DNA from: Clostridiaceae bacterium
Lineage (GTDB): Bacteria > Bacillota > Clostridia > Oscillospirales > Acutalibacteraceae
Reading direction: 5' to 3'
DNA: 34,431 nt
Assembly: GCA_016281115.1 (NCBI GenBank)
Contig: JAEEHZ010000238.1
Span: 1-34,431, forward strand
Under the pieces are notes generated by a model that saw only the letters and a list, made by a program, of their open reading frames with translations, had not been told where the DNA came from and ran no database searches. Made by a program: the position numbers and the translations under genes. Position 1 is the first letter of the stretch, and every line of letters starts with the position of its first letter. Of this stretch, positions 1 to 8,892 are shown piece by piece.

Positions 1-1
1 A

Positions 2-64
2 ACGAAAAATAAGATGATCCACACCCAAAAGCTTAGATTATCGGGTATATACGAAGAAATATAA
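2..64 (+). CDS. C-terminal tail of probable CpaF/TadA pilus ATPase (partial)
   Basis: An open frame enters from the left window edge and stops at a TAA after about 20 codons. The visible residues include KMIHTQKLRLSGI, which resembles the basic tail that ends many CpaF/TadA secretion ATPases (inference from memory of the family). The position fits: in Tad operons the ATPase gene usually lies directly before tadB, and tadB follows here after 73 nt. Only the tail is visible, so no Walker motif can be checked. It could be the tail of another protein. Confidence 0.5.
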   Translation, partial: TKNKMIHTQKLRLSGIYEEI

Positions 65-73
65 CATAGCTTT

Positions 74-97
74 GCGGCAATGATTTGTAAATGCCGC
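74..97 (+). other. Intergenic hairpin upstream of tadB
   Basis: GCGGCA (74-79) and TGCCGC (92-97) form a perfect 6-bp stem with a 12-nt loop in the gap between the probable cpaF tail and tadB. No T-tract follows, so a simple terminator is unlikely. A role in mRNA processing or stability is only inferred. Confidence 0.35.
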
Positions 98-137
98 GGC
101 AGAACAATTGATCACGGAAAAGCAGAGGTGATTACGC

Positions 138-941
138 TTGAAGATTCCAAATCCCTTTAAGAAAAAAGAACCCTATGTTCCGAAAGTGGGAATTATGGGT
201 ATCGGACTTGACTATAATTACTACGAATATAAAATAAGCGAAAAGATTTTGTACTTTTTGCTTGGCGCCGTTGTGGGCGGGATTGTTGCGTATATTTTTT
301 ACGAATCACTTATACTGTCCGCAATAGTTGCGTTGATAGCGGGATTTGCGTTTTTGCCTATCAGAAAAAAGCAGATAATAGAAAAAAGGCGTAATAAGCT
401 TTTGCTTCAGTTTAAAGATATGCTCGAGTCGCTTAACACGTCTATCGGAGCAGGACTTAACATAATGGATTCTTTTTCAAACGCCGCCGATGATATGGCA
501 GCGCAATACGGAGAGGAGAGCCTTATATTTGAAGAGCTCAAAATAATCAATTCGGGTATATACAACAACATAAACGTGGAAGAGCTTTTGCTTGATATGG
601 GTGAGAGAAGCCAGATACCCGATATAGTAAGCTTTGCAAATGTATTCGACACTTGCTACCGCAAGGGCGGAAATATAAAGGAAGTTATTAAGAACACTTA
701 TCAAATAATATGCGATAAAATAGATATTCAGCTTGAAATAAAAACAATGGTTTCGGGAAACAAGGGCGAGCTTACGGCAATGACGGTTATGCCTGTCGTC
801 TTTGTATTTCTGCTTAAGTGTTTGGGTACTGAAGTTATAGACCTTACATCTTCTTTGGGCAGAATTACGACCACGGGAGCTATAATCATATTTGTTGTCG
901 CTTACTTTATAGGAAAGAAGATACTTGACATAAAGCTTTGA
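138..941 (+). CDS. tadB: TadB-like Tad/Flp pilus inner-membrane platform protein
   Basis: A 267-aa membrane protein of the type II secretion F (T2SSF) family, expected to form with TadC the inner-membrane platform that the CpaF ATPase drives during Flp pilus assembly. Hydrophobic segments near residues 35-75 and 215-260 flank a cytoplasmic domain containing LLLQFKDMLESLNTSI and GNIKEVIKNTYQIICDKI, typical T2SSF helices (gxNikeVi pattern). The start is a TTG at 138, preceded at 6 nt by AGAGGTGA, and no better ATG is near. It lies between the probable cpaF tail and tadC, and the pair order is diagnostic for Tad loci. TadB and TadC are told apart mainly by gene order. Confidence 0.82.
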   Translation: MKIPNPFKKKEPYVPKVGIMGIGLDYNYYEYKISEKILYFLLGAVVGGIVAYIFYESLILSAIVALIAGFAFLPIRKKQIIEKRRNKLLLQFKDMLESLNTSIGAGLNIMDSFSNAADDMAAQYGEESLIFEELKIINSGIYNNINVEELLLDMGERSQIPDIVSFANVFDTCYRKGGNIKEVIKNTYQIICDKIDIQLEIKTMVSGNKGELTAMTVMPVVFVFLLKCLGTEVIDLTSSLGRITTTGAIIIFVVAYFIGKKILDIKL

Positions 942-995
942 TAAGTGCCTACTTAAAAAGCTTGCCTATTGAAAAGAGAAAAGAAGTGATTTAGT

Positions 996-1859
996 ATGGG
1001 TCCGGGTTTATCTTTAGCGGTTATGATATTCGTCACACTGTTGAGTGCCGTTTATCTGTTTGCGCTTTCCAAAGGCTCAAAAACATATAAAGATGTGGTA
1101 GAGGCACTTGACTCGCCAATGAAATATGCGTATATGTCGGGCTTATATATGCTTGATATGGTGCGTTTTAACTACGGCAGTACGTTCAGCAAAAAAAAGA
1201 TAAAAAACTGCCAGATAGTTTACGGCGAAAAATACGCAGAGTTTTATTTCAGAATAAATATGGCAAAGCAGATCACGTCCGTATTTCTTACACTTATTAT
1301 CGGATTTACGCTTGCCGTGCTTATGGAAACATATGTTGTGCTTCTGCTTGCGGCAGGATCTGCTTTCGGAATAGCGTATTATTTCGAAACTACCATAACA
1401 GATATTATCAAAAAGCGTGAAGACAGCATTATAGCAACTTTCCCCGATGTTCTTTCCAAGCTTGCGCTACTTGTGAACGCAGGTATGATAGTAAAAGAAG
1501 CGTGGGAAAAGGTTGCAAACACAGGCGAAGGCACAATCTATGAAGAAATGAGAAACGCTGTTTCCGAGATGAACAACGGTGTTTCGGAATTTGACGCCAT
1601 TATGAATTTTGCAAACAGATGCAACGTTGACAAAATAACAAAGTTTGCTTCTACAATGGTTCAGAACCTGAGCAAAGGAAATAAAGAGCTTGCCGAGTTT
1701 TTGAGGCAGTTTTCAAACGAGGCATGGGTTGAGAAAAAGCAATATGCCCGCCAGAAGGGTGAAGAAGCCGCAAGTAAGCTGCTTATACCTATTACGCTTA
1801 TGTTTGTGGGAATTTTGCTTATGGTAGTTGTTCCCATATTTATGGGCATATCTGTATAA
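996..1859 (+). CDS. tadC: TadC-like Tad/Flp pilus inner-membrane platform protein
   Basis: A 287-aa T2SSF-family membrane protein, the second platform subunit. An N-terminal transmembrane helix (about residues 5-25) is followed by paired hydrophobic segments around 95-130 and a C-terminal helix (about 263-285) ending FMGISV. The T2SSF core is visible as FPDVLSKLALLVNAGMIVKEAW and the NRCNVDKITKFASTMVQN stretch. It starts at an ATG with AAGAAGTGA upstream and follows tadB by 54 nt. It probably forms a hetero-oligomer with TadB. Family membership is firm, the exact TadC name rests on order. Confidence 0.83.
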   Translation: MGPGLSLAVMIFVTLLSAVYLFALSKGSKTYKDVVEALDSPMKYAYMSGLYMLDMVRFNYGSTFSKKKIKNCQIVYGEKYAEFYFRINMAKQITSVFLTLIIGFTLAVLMETYVVLLLAAGSAFGIAYYFETTITDIIKKREDSIIATFPDVLSKLALLVNAGMIVKEAWEKVANTGEGTIYEEMRNAVSEMNNGVSEFDAIMNFANRCNVDKITKFASTMVQNLSKGNKELAEFLRQFSNEAWVEKKQYARQKGEEAASKLLIPITLMFVGILLMVVVPIFMGISV

Positions 1860-1934
1860 TTAATTTGGTTTTCGGGCTTTTATACATATTTAAGACGTTG
1901 TCCTTACCGGGATGGAGCTTCTTTTATGTGTGTA

Positions 1935-1959
1935 TTTGCTTGAGCGATATATAAGCAAA
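1935..1959 (+). other. Hairpin in leader of flp pilin gene
   Basis: TTTGCTT (1935-1941) and AAGCAAA (1953-1959) make a perfect 7-bp stem with an 11-nt AT-rich loop in the 137-nt gap between tadC and flp. It precedes the strong AGGAGG site by about 25 nt. It may protect a pilin transcript 5' end or reflect a local promoter region, and the sequence alone does not decide. Confidence 0.35.
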
Positions 1960-1996
1960 AACAGGTTTGTAATGCATTTGGAAAGGAGGATGACTT

Positions 1997-2260
1997 ATGA
2001 AAAAGTTATTGACAAATGCATATGTTAAATGTTCAAACGCATTATTCAATGCAAAAACAAGCGTTAAACGCTTGGCGCATGAAGAGAAAGGCGGAGCCGA
2101 AATTATCGCTACAATCATCCTTGTTGCCATAGTAGTGTTGCTTGCATTGTTCTTCAGAGAGCAAATAGGCAATCTCGTAAGCAGCATTTGGGGCGGAATT
2201 ACAGGCCAATCCGAGCAGATCACGACTTCATTCAGCGCAGGCGGAGGCGCACAAGGCTAA
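1997..2260 (+). CDS. flp: Flp-type (type IVb) pilin
   Basis: An 87-aa small pilin. A basic N-terminal leader (residues 1-31) precedes a single long hydrophobic helix (about 36-53, IIATIILVAIVVLLALFF), followed by an amphipathic stretch and a Gly/Ser-rich tail ending GGGAQG. This layout and its position after tadC fit the major Flp pilin, which prepilin peptidase would process and the TadB/TadC platform would assemble. The ribosome-binding site is near-perfect (AGGAGG at 1984-1989, 7 nt before ATG), consistent with high expression. The processing site is odd: the Glu before the helix (E35) has no Gly five residues before it, so the usual G(-1)/E(+5) spacing is not met. Confidence 0.8.
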   Translation: MKKLLTNAYVKCSNALFNAKTSVKRLAHEEKGGAEIIATIILVAIVVLLALFFREQIGNLVSSIWGGITGQSEQITTSFSAGGGAQG

Positions 2261-2286
2261 CATTTTTGAAAGCTGACCGGTTATGT

Positions 2287-2321
2287 GGCAGGGCGTGTCG
2301 TACCGGTAGACCCGCTCTGCC
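2287..2321 (+). other. Stable hairpin in 3' UTR of flp pilin
   Basis: GGCAGGGCG (2287-2295) pairs with CGCTCTGCC (2313-2321) over 9 bp including one G-U. Inside, GTC/GAC extends the stem around a CCGG tip. It sits 26 nt after the pilin stop and before the tadE-like gene. No T-run follows immediately, so it looks more like a processing or attenuation element that would let pilin mRNA exceed the downstream genes. Confidence 0.5.
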
Positions 2322-2383
2322 GATTCGGAAAAATTTTTACAATTATTTTGAATTTTCATCATCTTTGGAAAGGGTGAAAGAGG

Positions 2384-3118
2384 ATGAAATCAACTGAATA
2401 TAAATCACATTTCGAAAGATTTGTAAAGGAAGAAAAGGCTGCTGCTCCCATTGTGGAATACAGTATAGTTCTTCCCATATGCCTTTTTATACTGGGGCTT
2501 TTGTTTGCTTCGGGTTTTTATCTTAACCAAAAAGCAGTATTAGACTCGGCAGTAAACAGAGGCGTTGTTCTTGCCCAAAAGATTTATTGCGACAATAACG
2601 CCGACAAAGTTATGAATATGGGACTTGATGAAAACAGCTATCAGGTCGGTGTTACAATAGACAGCAATGCTCTTAAAAATCCGAAAAACCTGAAATCGGA
2701 GCCTTACAGATACCTCAAATTCGGCTCCCGCTATGATGATATATACGGTGCAATAGAAAAGAAGATCAATACCGCTGTAAACACTTCTCAGCTTATTAAT
2801 GCAGACATACGTTTATCAGATCTGTCCATTAAAATGCCTAAGAAGTTTAAAGGATTTATGATATATAAAATGACAGTTACTGTTTCGCAGGATTTTTACA
2901 ATCCCTTTGTTCCGGTGCTTGTAAGGCAAAACACGACAAGCCTGTTTTCAATGAAATCATCTGCAACAGCCGCTGTTATGAGCACGACCGAATATGTCCG
3001 CAATGTAGATATGTTAAACGACGTTGTGGGTCGTGTGACCGGAAGCACTTGCGACGGCTGGGTGAGCAAGATGCTTTCAAGGCTTACATCTTTTATGAGT
3101 AAAACGGGTGTCGGCTGA
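2384..3118 (+). CDS. TadE-like pseudopilin
   Basis: A 244-aa protein with a short basic N-terminus, the segment APIVEYSIVLPICLFILGLL (residues 21-40) and an extracellular domain of about 200 residues. The Glu within a hydrophobic N-terminal helix, followed by NQKAVLDSAVNRGVVLAQ, is the TadE-like pattern. Such minor pseudopilins help initiate or tune Flp pilus assembly outside the membrane. Relative to E25 the -1 residue is Ala20 rather than Gly. The ATG at 2384 follows AAAGAGG closely. The gene lies between flp and the giant DUF5702-like gene. Confidence 0.72.
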   Translation: MKSTEYKSHFERFVKEEKAAAPIVEYSIVLPICLFILGLLFASGFYLNQKAVLDSAVNRGVVLAQKIYCDNNADKVMNMGLDENSYQVGVTIDSNALKNPKNLKSEPYRYLKFGSRYDDIYGAIEKKINTAVNTSQLINADIRLSDLSIKMPKKFKGFMIYKMTVTVSQDFYNPFVPVLVRQNTTSLFSMKSSATAAVMSTTEYVRNVDMLNDVVGRVTGSTCDGWVSKMLSRLTSFMSKTGVG

Positions 3119-3165
3119 TATTATTTGTTTTTTAACGAACTCAGCAAGCGAAAGGGTGGTTATTG

Positions 3166-6100
3166 ATGTATAGCTTCGCTTCAAAATGTAAAGGATCAAT
3201 TTCATTATTTTTATCTATAATATTGTTGCCTACCCTCACCTTTACGGGACTTATGGTAGACAGCGCTAATCTTGCGTTGTCAAAATCAATAGTTGAAAAT
3301 GCGGGTGAGCTTACAACAAACGCAGCGCTTGCCAATTACGACACAGTGCTTAAAGACGTTTACGGTCTTATGGCGCTTTCTCAGGTGGGCAGTACAACAA
3401 ATGACGCCGACGCATATTTTGCCAACACAATGCAGGCAAAAAATTTGCTCGCTACCGTTTCTTCTGCCGTAAGCGGACTTAACCAGAATATCAAAGACTT
3501 TGTGGGAGTAGAGGACGAAAGCTACACCATTAATTCTAATTTTCTTAACGTAACTTACGACAGCTTTGAAGCTAAGGGCGTAAAGGGAAGCTCTCTGCGT
3601 AATTACAAGATCCTTAAAAATCAAATAGTTGAATTTATGAAATACCGTGGACCTGCAGAGATCGCCCTCGATTTGTTTGCAGGTGCGGCAAGCTTTGAAG
3701 AAGCGGACGCCAAAGTGGATGTTACAGCTGCAAAAACGACTGTGGACGCTACAAAAGGCGAAATGGGCTCTTTGTGCGCCACATTGTATAAATCCATCGT
3801 TCGGTATGATGCGCGTGTAGAGGAATTTAAAAAAGCCGAAAAAGAGTGGAATCAGAACATTGACAAATTGAACGAGGCTGTAAGACTTGCCAACGAATAT
3901 CTTGTAACATGGTGTGTTCAACCTGTTGATACAAGCAAGCTTCGTGCGCTTAATTATCACGAATCGGAAAAGTACGAAAAGTTTGAGCTTAAAAAGAATC
4001 CTTCGGATCTTTCACTCAGCGAGCTTCAACCGCTTAAGACAACGCTTGAATCAAAATTGGCTGAATGTACGAACAGTATGGCGTCTCTTACCGGCAGCCT
4101 TAACGGGTTTGAATCTTTGCCGTCGATAGAGCAGAGAAGAACCGTAGATGATTATTTTGTATTTAATGCTCATTTGTGCGACTTAATGTATTGCTATAAT
4201 AAGATAAACGATGATCTGGAATCAAGATGCTGCCTTTCAAGAAATCAAAATGAATCTGACGACAGTTATAAGGCAAGGATTGACAGTGCAAAAGCCGAGA
4301 CAAAAGAGTGGTTGGATAAAACGATCAATCCCGAAATTAAGAAAGTATATGATTTTATGAATTCCGTTTCGGGTACTGTGAATAATTTTTCAGGGTTGAC
4401 ATCTAAATACAATAACCTTGCAAAGGAACAGTACGACTATTTTTACCCGGTATATAAATCATATTATTTAGCTCTCGGCAAACTTACGGGTATCGACCCC
4501 GTAAGCGGTAAGCCGATAGTCAAATTCTTTCTTATGCCCGAAGGTGAGTACAAGCAAAGAGGTACTCACGGTAATAACTACGATTATATGCTTACCCTTT
4601 GTAATTTGATACAGGCAAAGTTTAACCAGTTAAAGACAGATAATAACAATTTGAAGTATGAAGTGGAAAAATACGGCTCAAATACCGGTAAAGATGAGTA
4701 TTATCAAGAGCTTTCCAGTGAAGCCGCAAAAAACGATGTTACTTTTGACATAAACGACCTAAACGAGCTCAGAGAGCAAATCAACGGTAACAAACAATAC
4801 GGACTTAACACAGTTGCCGCAAAATTCCGTGAATATAATTTTTACGGCAAGGGGCTAGGTAATCTTACAGAATACTCAAAATTTAAAAAGGCTTGTATAA
4901 ACAAGTTAAAAAATACCCCCGATTTCAGCTACGGAAAATACAACGAATATTATGAGCGCTATTTCCCGAACGAATTCGTTTCGGCAATATTCTCATTTAC
5001 ACCTGCGTCATACTTAAAGAGAATAGATGAGGTAGGCGCCGATTGCGGCGGCGTTACATTGAACTCGCCGGCATTTTACGCTTATCTTGTTATGACATTC
5101 GGGGGCTATAAAAATGAGGACGAGAACAAGGTAGACTCGGTTACAAATTCTATATCCGAAATAAGCGACTCATCCATAGAGGAAGTATCAAAGGACGAAA
5201 ACACAAATAACAAATATTCACTTGATGTATTTTCGATGCTCAATACATCCGGCGGAGACCTTAATCTTATAGAAATGGACGGAGCAGGAAGCTCCAGAAC
5301 AGGCGTTTTGAGAATGTTCTCAAGCATGGCAAAAAAGATTAAGGGAATGTTCCAGATATTTAAAAACGGCTGGAGCGGATTGGCTGATAATTTGCTTGTT
5401 ACGGAATATGTTTTCCAGAATTTTTCATATGCCACAATGGATAAAATGAAAAAGTCCGAAAATGAAGGAAAGGATTTTCAGACCACTACGCTTCAGAATA
5501 TAAATAAGAAGAATAATCTTATTTATGGTTGTGAAATAGAGTATATTCTTGAGGGATACCGAGGACAAGGCGGATCAAAGCCCAAATGGTGGCAATTCTG
5601 GAAAAAGGCTAAGGCGGGCGACGGTCCTGAGAAGAATGTAAAGATCGTAAAGAGCGAAATATTCCTTTTAAGATTCGTGCTTAACTCTATATTTGCTTTT
5701 ACAAGCAGCACATTGCGTACTCAGACATTGGGACCTGCCACTGCGCTTAGTGCCGCCTGTTGGGGTGCAATACCCGTGTCGGTCTGGCAGGTGATACTGG
5801 AGCTTGTTTTATCTGTTTGCGAGACCTCCAGAGACTTAAGTGAGCTCATGGACGGAAAAGAAATGCCCCTTTACAAAAGCGAGACCAATTGGTTCTTCCA
5901 GCTTGGCGGCGGAGCAATAGAGAACGTAATGAAGGATGTATCAAAGAAAGTCGCTGACAAGGTTGCCGATGAGGTGCAAGATGCCGCAGGCAGTCTTATA
6001 AACGGGGCAGAGTCGTATATCGGTCAGATGATAAGCGGTGTTTCTTCCGATATAAGCACTAAAACATCTGAGGTAATGACAAAGGTAGGCGACGAACTAT

Positions 6101-7149
6101 CCGGTGTTATAAATGAACAGGTAACCAAGATTGTAGAATCTATGGGAGATGTTATCAAGAATAAAATTGAAGAGAAATACTTAAAGCTGATGACAGACGG
6201 CATTGCATTTAACAGATCTGAGCTAGAAAAAGATCTTAATGCTATCGTGCAAAGCTTCTGTGATGATGAATCTAAGGTGAGCGAGCCTATTAAAGATTTT
6301 CTTACCGTTGCAGGCGAAGGCCTTGTTGACCAGATTATGGACAGCAGTGCTATAACCCGTTTGGAAGAGTTCAGCAAAATGCTTGACAGCAGCAAATACG
6401 GAAAATCTTCCGATACGGACGCAGCTGCGATTTCCGCCACCGACTCTGACGCGTCGTTTATAGATACCAAATTCACATTGAACGGCTCGGTATATTCGGA
6501 GCTTATGAACGGCGTTTCAACCACTATCAACAATTATATAAGCGGTCTTGGCAATCAGCTTAAGGATAAAACTCAGGCTCTGGTTGACGGTTATCTTAAA
6601 GGCGCAGAAGCTGAGATTAACGCTAAGGTAAGCGAATACGGCGATAAGGCAGAAGAGTGGACAACACAAAAATCCGAAGAACTCGGCGCAAGTGTTAACA
6701 CCTGGCTTAACGATAACCTCGGAAATTATACGTCTACGGGAGCAGGCACCGCGGGCAGCATAGTGTCCCCCTCAAGTTCTTATTCCGGCGGCACCTCAGA
6801 GCAATCATCTTTTGTAAACAGACTTATGAATTTCTCATATAAGGATTATCTTCGTATCTTCTTCTTCCTTAATATTCAAGGCAAAGAGGAGGAAAAGATG
6901 CTTACAAGAATAGGCGACGTAATAGAGCTTAACACAAAGGGCGCACTTAAAGAATACTACGCCCAAATAGGTATGACAGGTCACCCTGCAGCTGAAAAGT
7001 TTGGGCTTAACAATGCATACACATATGTTGAAATCTCGGCGAACATCCACGTAAAACCTCTGCTTTTGTCACAGTCAATCTTTGCCGGAAGCACGGGAAG
7101 CCCGATCGGAATGTGGTCGTATAAATATACTAACGCACAGGGATATTGA
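3166..7149 (+). CDS. Giant DUF5702-like Tad-locus surface protein
   Basis: A 1327-aa protein. The N-terminus resembles TadG/TadE-type leaders: KGSISLFLSIILLPTLTFTG (residues 10-29) followed by DSANLALSKSIVENAG, which matches my memory of DUF5702 proteins encoded in clostridial Tad loci. A large extracytoplasmic region rich in charged helices follows, then a hydrophobic patch near residues 834-885, and a long amphipathic helical region (about 910-1190) with repeated short heptad-like segments. I chose the ATG at 3166 because AAAGGGTGG (3151-3159) lies 6 nt before it. The TTG at 3163 would be too close. It is probably a minor pilus or tip-associated subunit, but its function is unproven. Confidence 0.7.
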   Translation: MYSFASKCKGSISLFLSIILLPTLTFTGLMVDSANLALSKSIVENAGELTTNAALANYDTVLKDVYGLMALSQVGSTTNDADAYFANTMQAKNLLATVSSAVSGLNQNIKDFVGVEDESYTINSNFLNVTYDSFEAKGVKGSSLRNYKILKNQIVEFMKYRGPAEIALDLFAGAASFEEADAKVDVTAAKTTVDATKGEMGSLCATLYKSIVRYDARVEEFKKAEKEWNQNIDKLNEAVRLANEYLVTWCVQPVDTSKLRALNYHESEKYEKFELKKNPSDLSLSELQPLKTTLESKLAECTNSMASLTGSLNGFESLPSIEQRRTVDDYFVFNAHLCDLMYCYNKINDDLESRCCLSRNQNESDDSYKARIDSAKAETKEWLDKTINPEIKKVYDFMNSVSGTVNNFSGLTSKYNNLAKEQYDYFYPVYKSYYLALGKLTGIDPVSGKPIVKFFLMPEGEYKQRGTHGNNYDYMLTLCNLIQAKFNQLKTDNNNLKYEVEKYGSNTGKDEYYQELSSEAAKNDVTFDINDLNELREQINGNKQYGLNTVAAKFREYNFYGKGLGNLTEYSKFKKACINKLKNTPDFSYGKYNEYYERYFPNEFVSAIFSFTPASYLKRIDEVGADCGGVTLNSPAFYAYLVMTFGGYKNEDENKVDSVTNSISEISDSSIEEVSKDENTNNKYSLDVFSMLNTSGGDLNLIEMDGAGSSRTGVLRMFSSMAKKIKGMFQIFKNGWSGLADNLLVTEYVFQNFSYATMDKMKKSENEGKDFQTTTLQNINKKNNLIYGCEIEYILEGYRGQGGSKPKWWQFWKKAKAGDGPEKNVKIVKSEIFLLRFVLNSIFAFTSSTLRTQTLGPATALSAACWGAIPVSVWQVILELVLSVCETSRDLSELMDGKEMPLYKSETNWFFQLGGGAIENVMKDVSKKVADKVADEVQDAAGSLINGAESYIGQMISGVSSDISTKTSEVMTKVGDELSGVINEQVTKIVESMGDVIKNKIEEKYLKLMTDGIAFNRSELEKDLNAIVQSFCDDESKVSEPIKDFLTVAGEGLVDQIMDSSAITRLEEFSKMLDSSKYGKSSDTDAAAISATDSDASFIDTKFTLNGSVYSELMNGVSTTINNYISGLGNQLKDKTQALVDGYLKGAEAEINAKVSEYGDKAEEWTTQKSEELGASVNTWLNDNLGNYTSTGAGTAGSIVSPSSSYSGGTSEQSSFVNRLMNFSYKDYLRIFFFLNIQGKEEEKMLTRIGDVIELNTKGALKEYYAQIGMTGHPAAEKFGLNNAYTYVEISANIHVKPLLLSQSIFAGSTGSPIGMWSYKYTNAQGY

Positions 7150-7182
7150 TTCGAGAATTATAATAAAGAGAGGGGATAAGAA

Positions 7183-8124
7183 ATGAAATTGCCAAACAGA
7201 TTTCTTAAAGATCAAAATGGTTCTCTTACAATAGAAGCGTCTATTGCAATGGTTTTATTCAGCTTTGTTATGGTATTTCTTATCACACTTACGAACGCCT
7301 GCCGTGTTCAGGCGGCTATACAGAATTCTCTCGACAAAGCGGCGCTTGAGTTGTCTCAGGAAATGTATTTGTATGAGGCAACCGGACTGTATTATGCTAC
7401 CGTAGATGTTTCGGGGGCGGCTTCAAATACGGCAAATTCGGCTGTTAACACCATAAACAGCGGCGGAAATATAATTGACGCGGGCGTGGGAGCTTACAAT
7501 AACGGTTCAAATTCTCAAATCGGTCAGGACTTATCGAAATTCACTTCTCCGGGCGGTTTGGCAGGCGGTATGTATTCGCTTTACAGCGGTTTTAAGAATA
7601 CGGATACAGATCATGTTTCAACTGTGTTGTCTACAGTAGACGGTAAAAAGGGAACCTTAAATTCAAGCTATGAAACAATACGTTCAAACATGAAAAATGC
7701 GTCCGGCGATCCCGTTAACTTTATTGTACAGCTTGGAAAATACGGTCTAAACTCCGTGACCTCTTATTATTTCGGTTCTTCCTTGGGAGAGTCACTTACT
7801 GTTGATTATTTAGGCTGCAACAACGACGGCAAAGATGAAGAAACCTACGCCGACGAATGGCTTAAGCAGCTTGGTGTTGCGGACGGTATTTCGGGGCTGA
7901 ATTTTAATAAATCATCTATTTTTGCACCTTCTTCACCCACTAATATCAACTTGGTCGTAACTTATGACGTTAATATATATCCTTTGCTCGGAGACTTTAA
8001 GGTAACATTTGCGCAAAGTGCTTCTACACGCGCGTGGCTCGGCGGCGATCTTACCGTTGCCAGAGCATCTACCTTCGGAAAGCCTTCGGGTTCGGGCAAC
8101 AACACTTTGCCCGCTGTGGGATGA
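7183..8124 (+). CDS. TadE-like pseudopilin (second)
   Basis: A 313-aa protein with a clear class III prepilin-type leader: Q11-N12-G13, then SLTIE, so Gly at -1 and Glu at +5 (E18), followed by a hydrophobic helix to about residue 37 and CRVQAAIQNSLDKAALELSQ, typical of TadE-like proteins. The rest is a Gly/Asn/Ser-rich extracellular domain. AGAGAGGGGATAAGAA precedes the ATG, and the gene follows the DUF5702-like gene by 33 nt. It is the only one of the four putative substrates here that keeps the canonical cleavage motif, so it is the most secure peptidase substrate. Confidence 0.75.
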   Translation: MKLPNRFLKDQNGSLTIEASIAMVLFSFVMVFLITLTNACRVQAAIQNSLDKAALELSQEMYLYEATGLYYATVDVSGAASNTANSAVNTINSGGNIIDAGVGAYNNGSNSQIGQDLSKFTSPGGLAGGMYSLYSGFKNTDTDHVSTVLSTVDGKKGTLNSSYETIRSNMKNASGDPVNFIVQLGKYGLNSVTSYYFGSSLGESLTVDYLGCNNDGKDEETYADEWLKQLGVADGISGLNFNKSSIFAPSSPTNINLVVTYDVNIYPLLGDFKVTFAQSASTRAWLGGDLTVARASTFGKPSGSGNNTLPAVG

Positions 8125-8211
8125 TACAGATAACAGTAAACGATTTACACTTGCTTATTAATTCAGAAAGGCGCGATTAGGCAGTTGCCGTTGTCGCAGG
8201 CAGGTTTAAAA

Positions 8212-8892
8212 ATGCTTGAATATTTTATAATGACGCTGTCGCCTGTAATATTGTCGATTTTAGCGCTTGTATATAATAATTTTGATGATATCAGATCTAA
8301 AAAGGGTCTAAAATCCAAATTTGCGGAATTATTAAAATTTAAAAAGAATAAGCTTTTGCTTATACCTTTTACCTTGTTCGGTATAGGGATAATGTTTTGG
8401 TCGCATATGTATTTCAAAGATTCTTTAGAAATATCTTTAAAAATGCTGTATGTTTATGAGCTTTTGATATGCGTTGCTTATATTGACTATATCAAGGGAA
8501 TAATTCCCAACAAGCTTATAATTTTTGCTTTCTTTTCCTATTTTGTATTTTTTGCATTTGAGGCAATAGTAAAAAATGCTTCCGTATCTGCATTGCTTGT
8601 CAGAGCAGGATTGGGACTTATACTCGGCGGAGGCGTGTTCGGTCTGTGCAGCCTGCTGACAAAGGGCAGTATGGGTATGGGCGATGTTAAGCTGTTTGCC
8701 GTTTTGGGAATCTTGCTTGGCTTTCAGGCAGTGTTTAACGTAATATTCTTTTCTGTGCTTCTTGTAGCGCTGTACGGAATATTTGCTATGATTTTTAAGA
8801 AGAAAGATAAAAAGACCACAGTGCCTTTAGGGCCCTTTGCTCTTGCCGGTATGATGGTGTCGATCGTTTTGGGAATCGGGGGAATGTTGTAA
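8212..8892 (+). CDS. Prepilin peptidase (A24 family, TadV/CpaA-like)
   Basis: A 226-aa polytopic membrane aspartic peptidase expected to cleave the leader peptides of the pilin and pseudopilins. The two catalytic aspartates are visible: D92 in AYIDYIKGIIPN and D158 in the GMGD motif (GSMGMGDVKLFAVLG). Several hydrophobic helices surround them. I prefer the ATG at 8212, 7 nt after AGGCAGG. A TTG at 8185 with AGAAAGG further upstream would add nine residues and cannot be excluded. Its stop overlaps the next gene's ATG by one base, implying translational coupling. There is no N-terminal methylase domain, as in CpaA-type peptidases. Confidence 0.85.
   Translation: MLEYFIMTLSPVILSILALVYNNFDDIRSKKGLKSKFAELLKFKKNKLLLIPFTLFGIGIMFWSHMYFKDSLEISLKMLYVYELLICVAYIDYIKGIIPNKLIIFAFFSYFVFFAFEAIVKNASVSALLVRAGLGLILGGGVFGLCSLLTKGSMGMGDVKLFAVLGILLGFQAVFNVIFFSVLLVALYGIFAMIFKKKDKKTTVPLGPFALAGMMVSIVLGIGGML

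Noticed and set aside
2188..2397. A 69-codon + strand frame over the end of flp
   Set aside because: It overlaps the pilin end in another frame, runs through the 3' hairpin and into the next start, and is rich in Arg without a motif.
3286..3960. A 224-codon open frame on the - strand opposite the DUF5702-like gene
   Set aside because: It is antisense to a clear coding gene, Cys/Lys/Phe-rich without motifs, and typical of a shadow frame.
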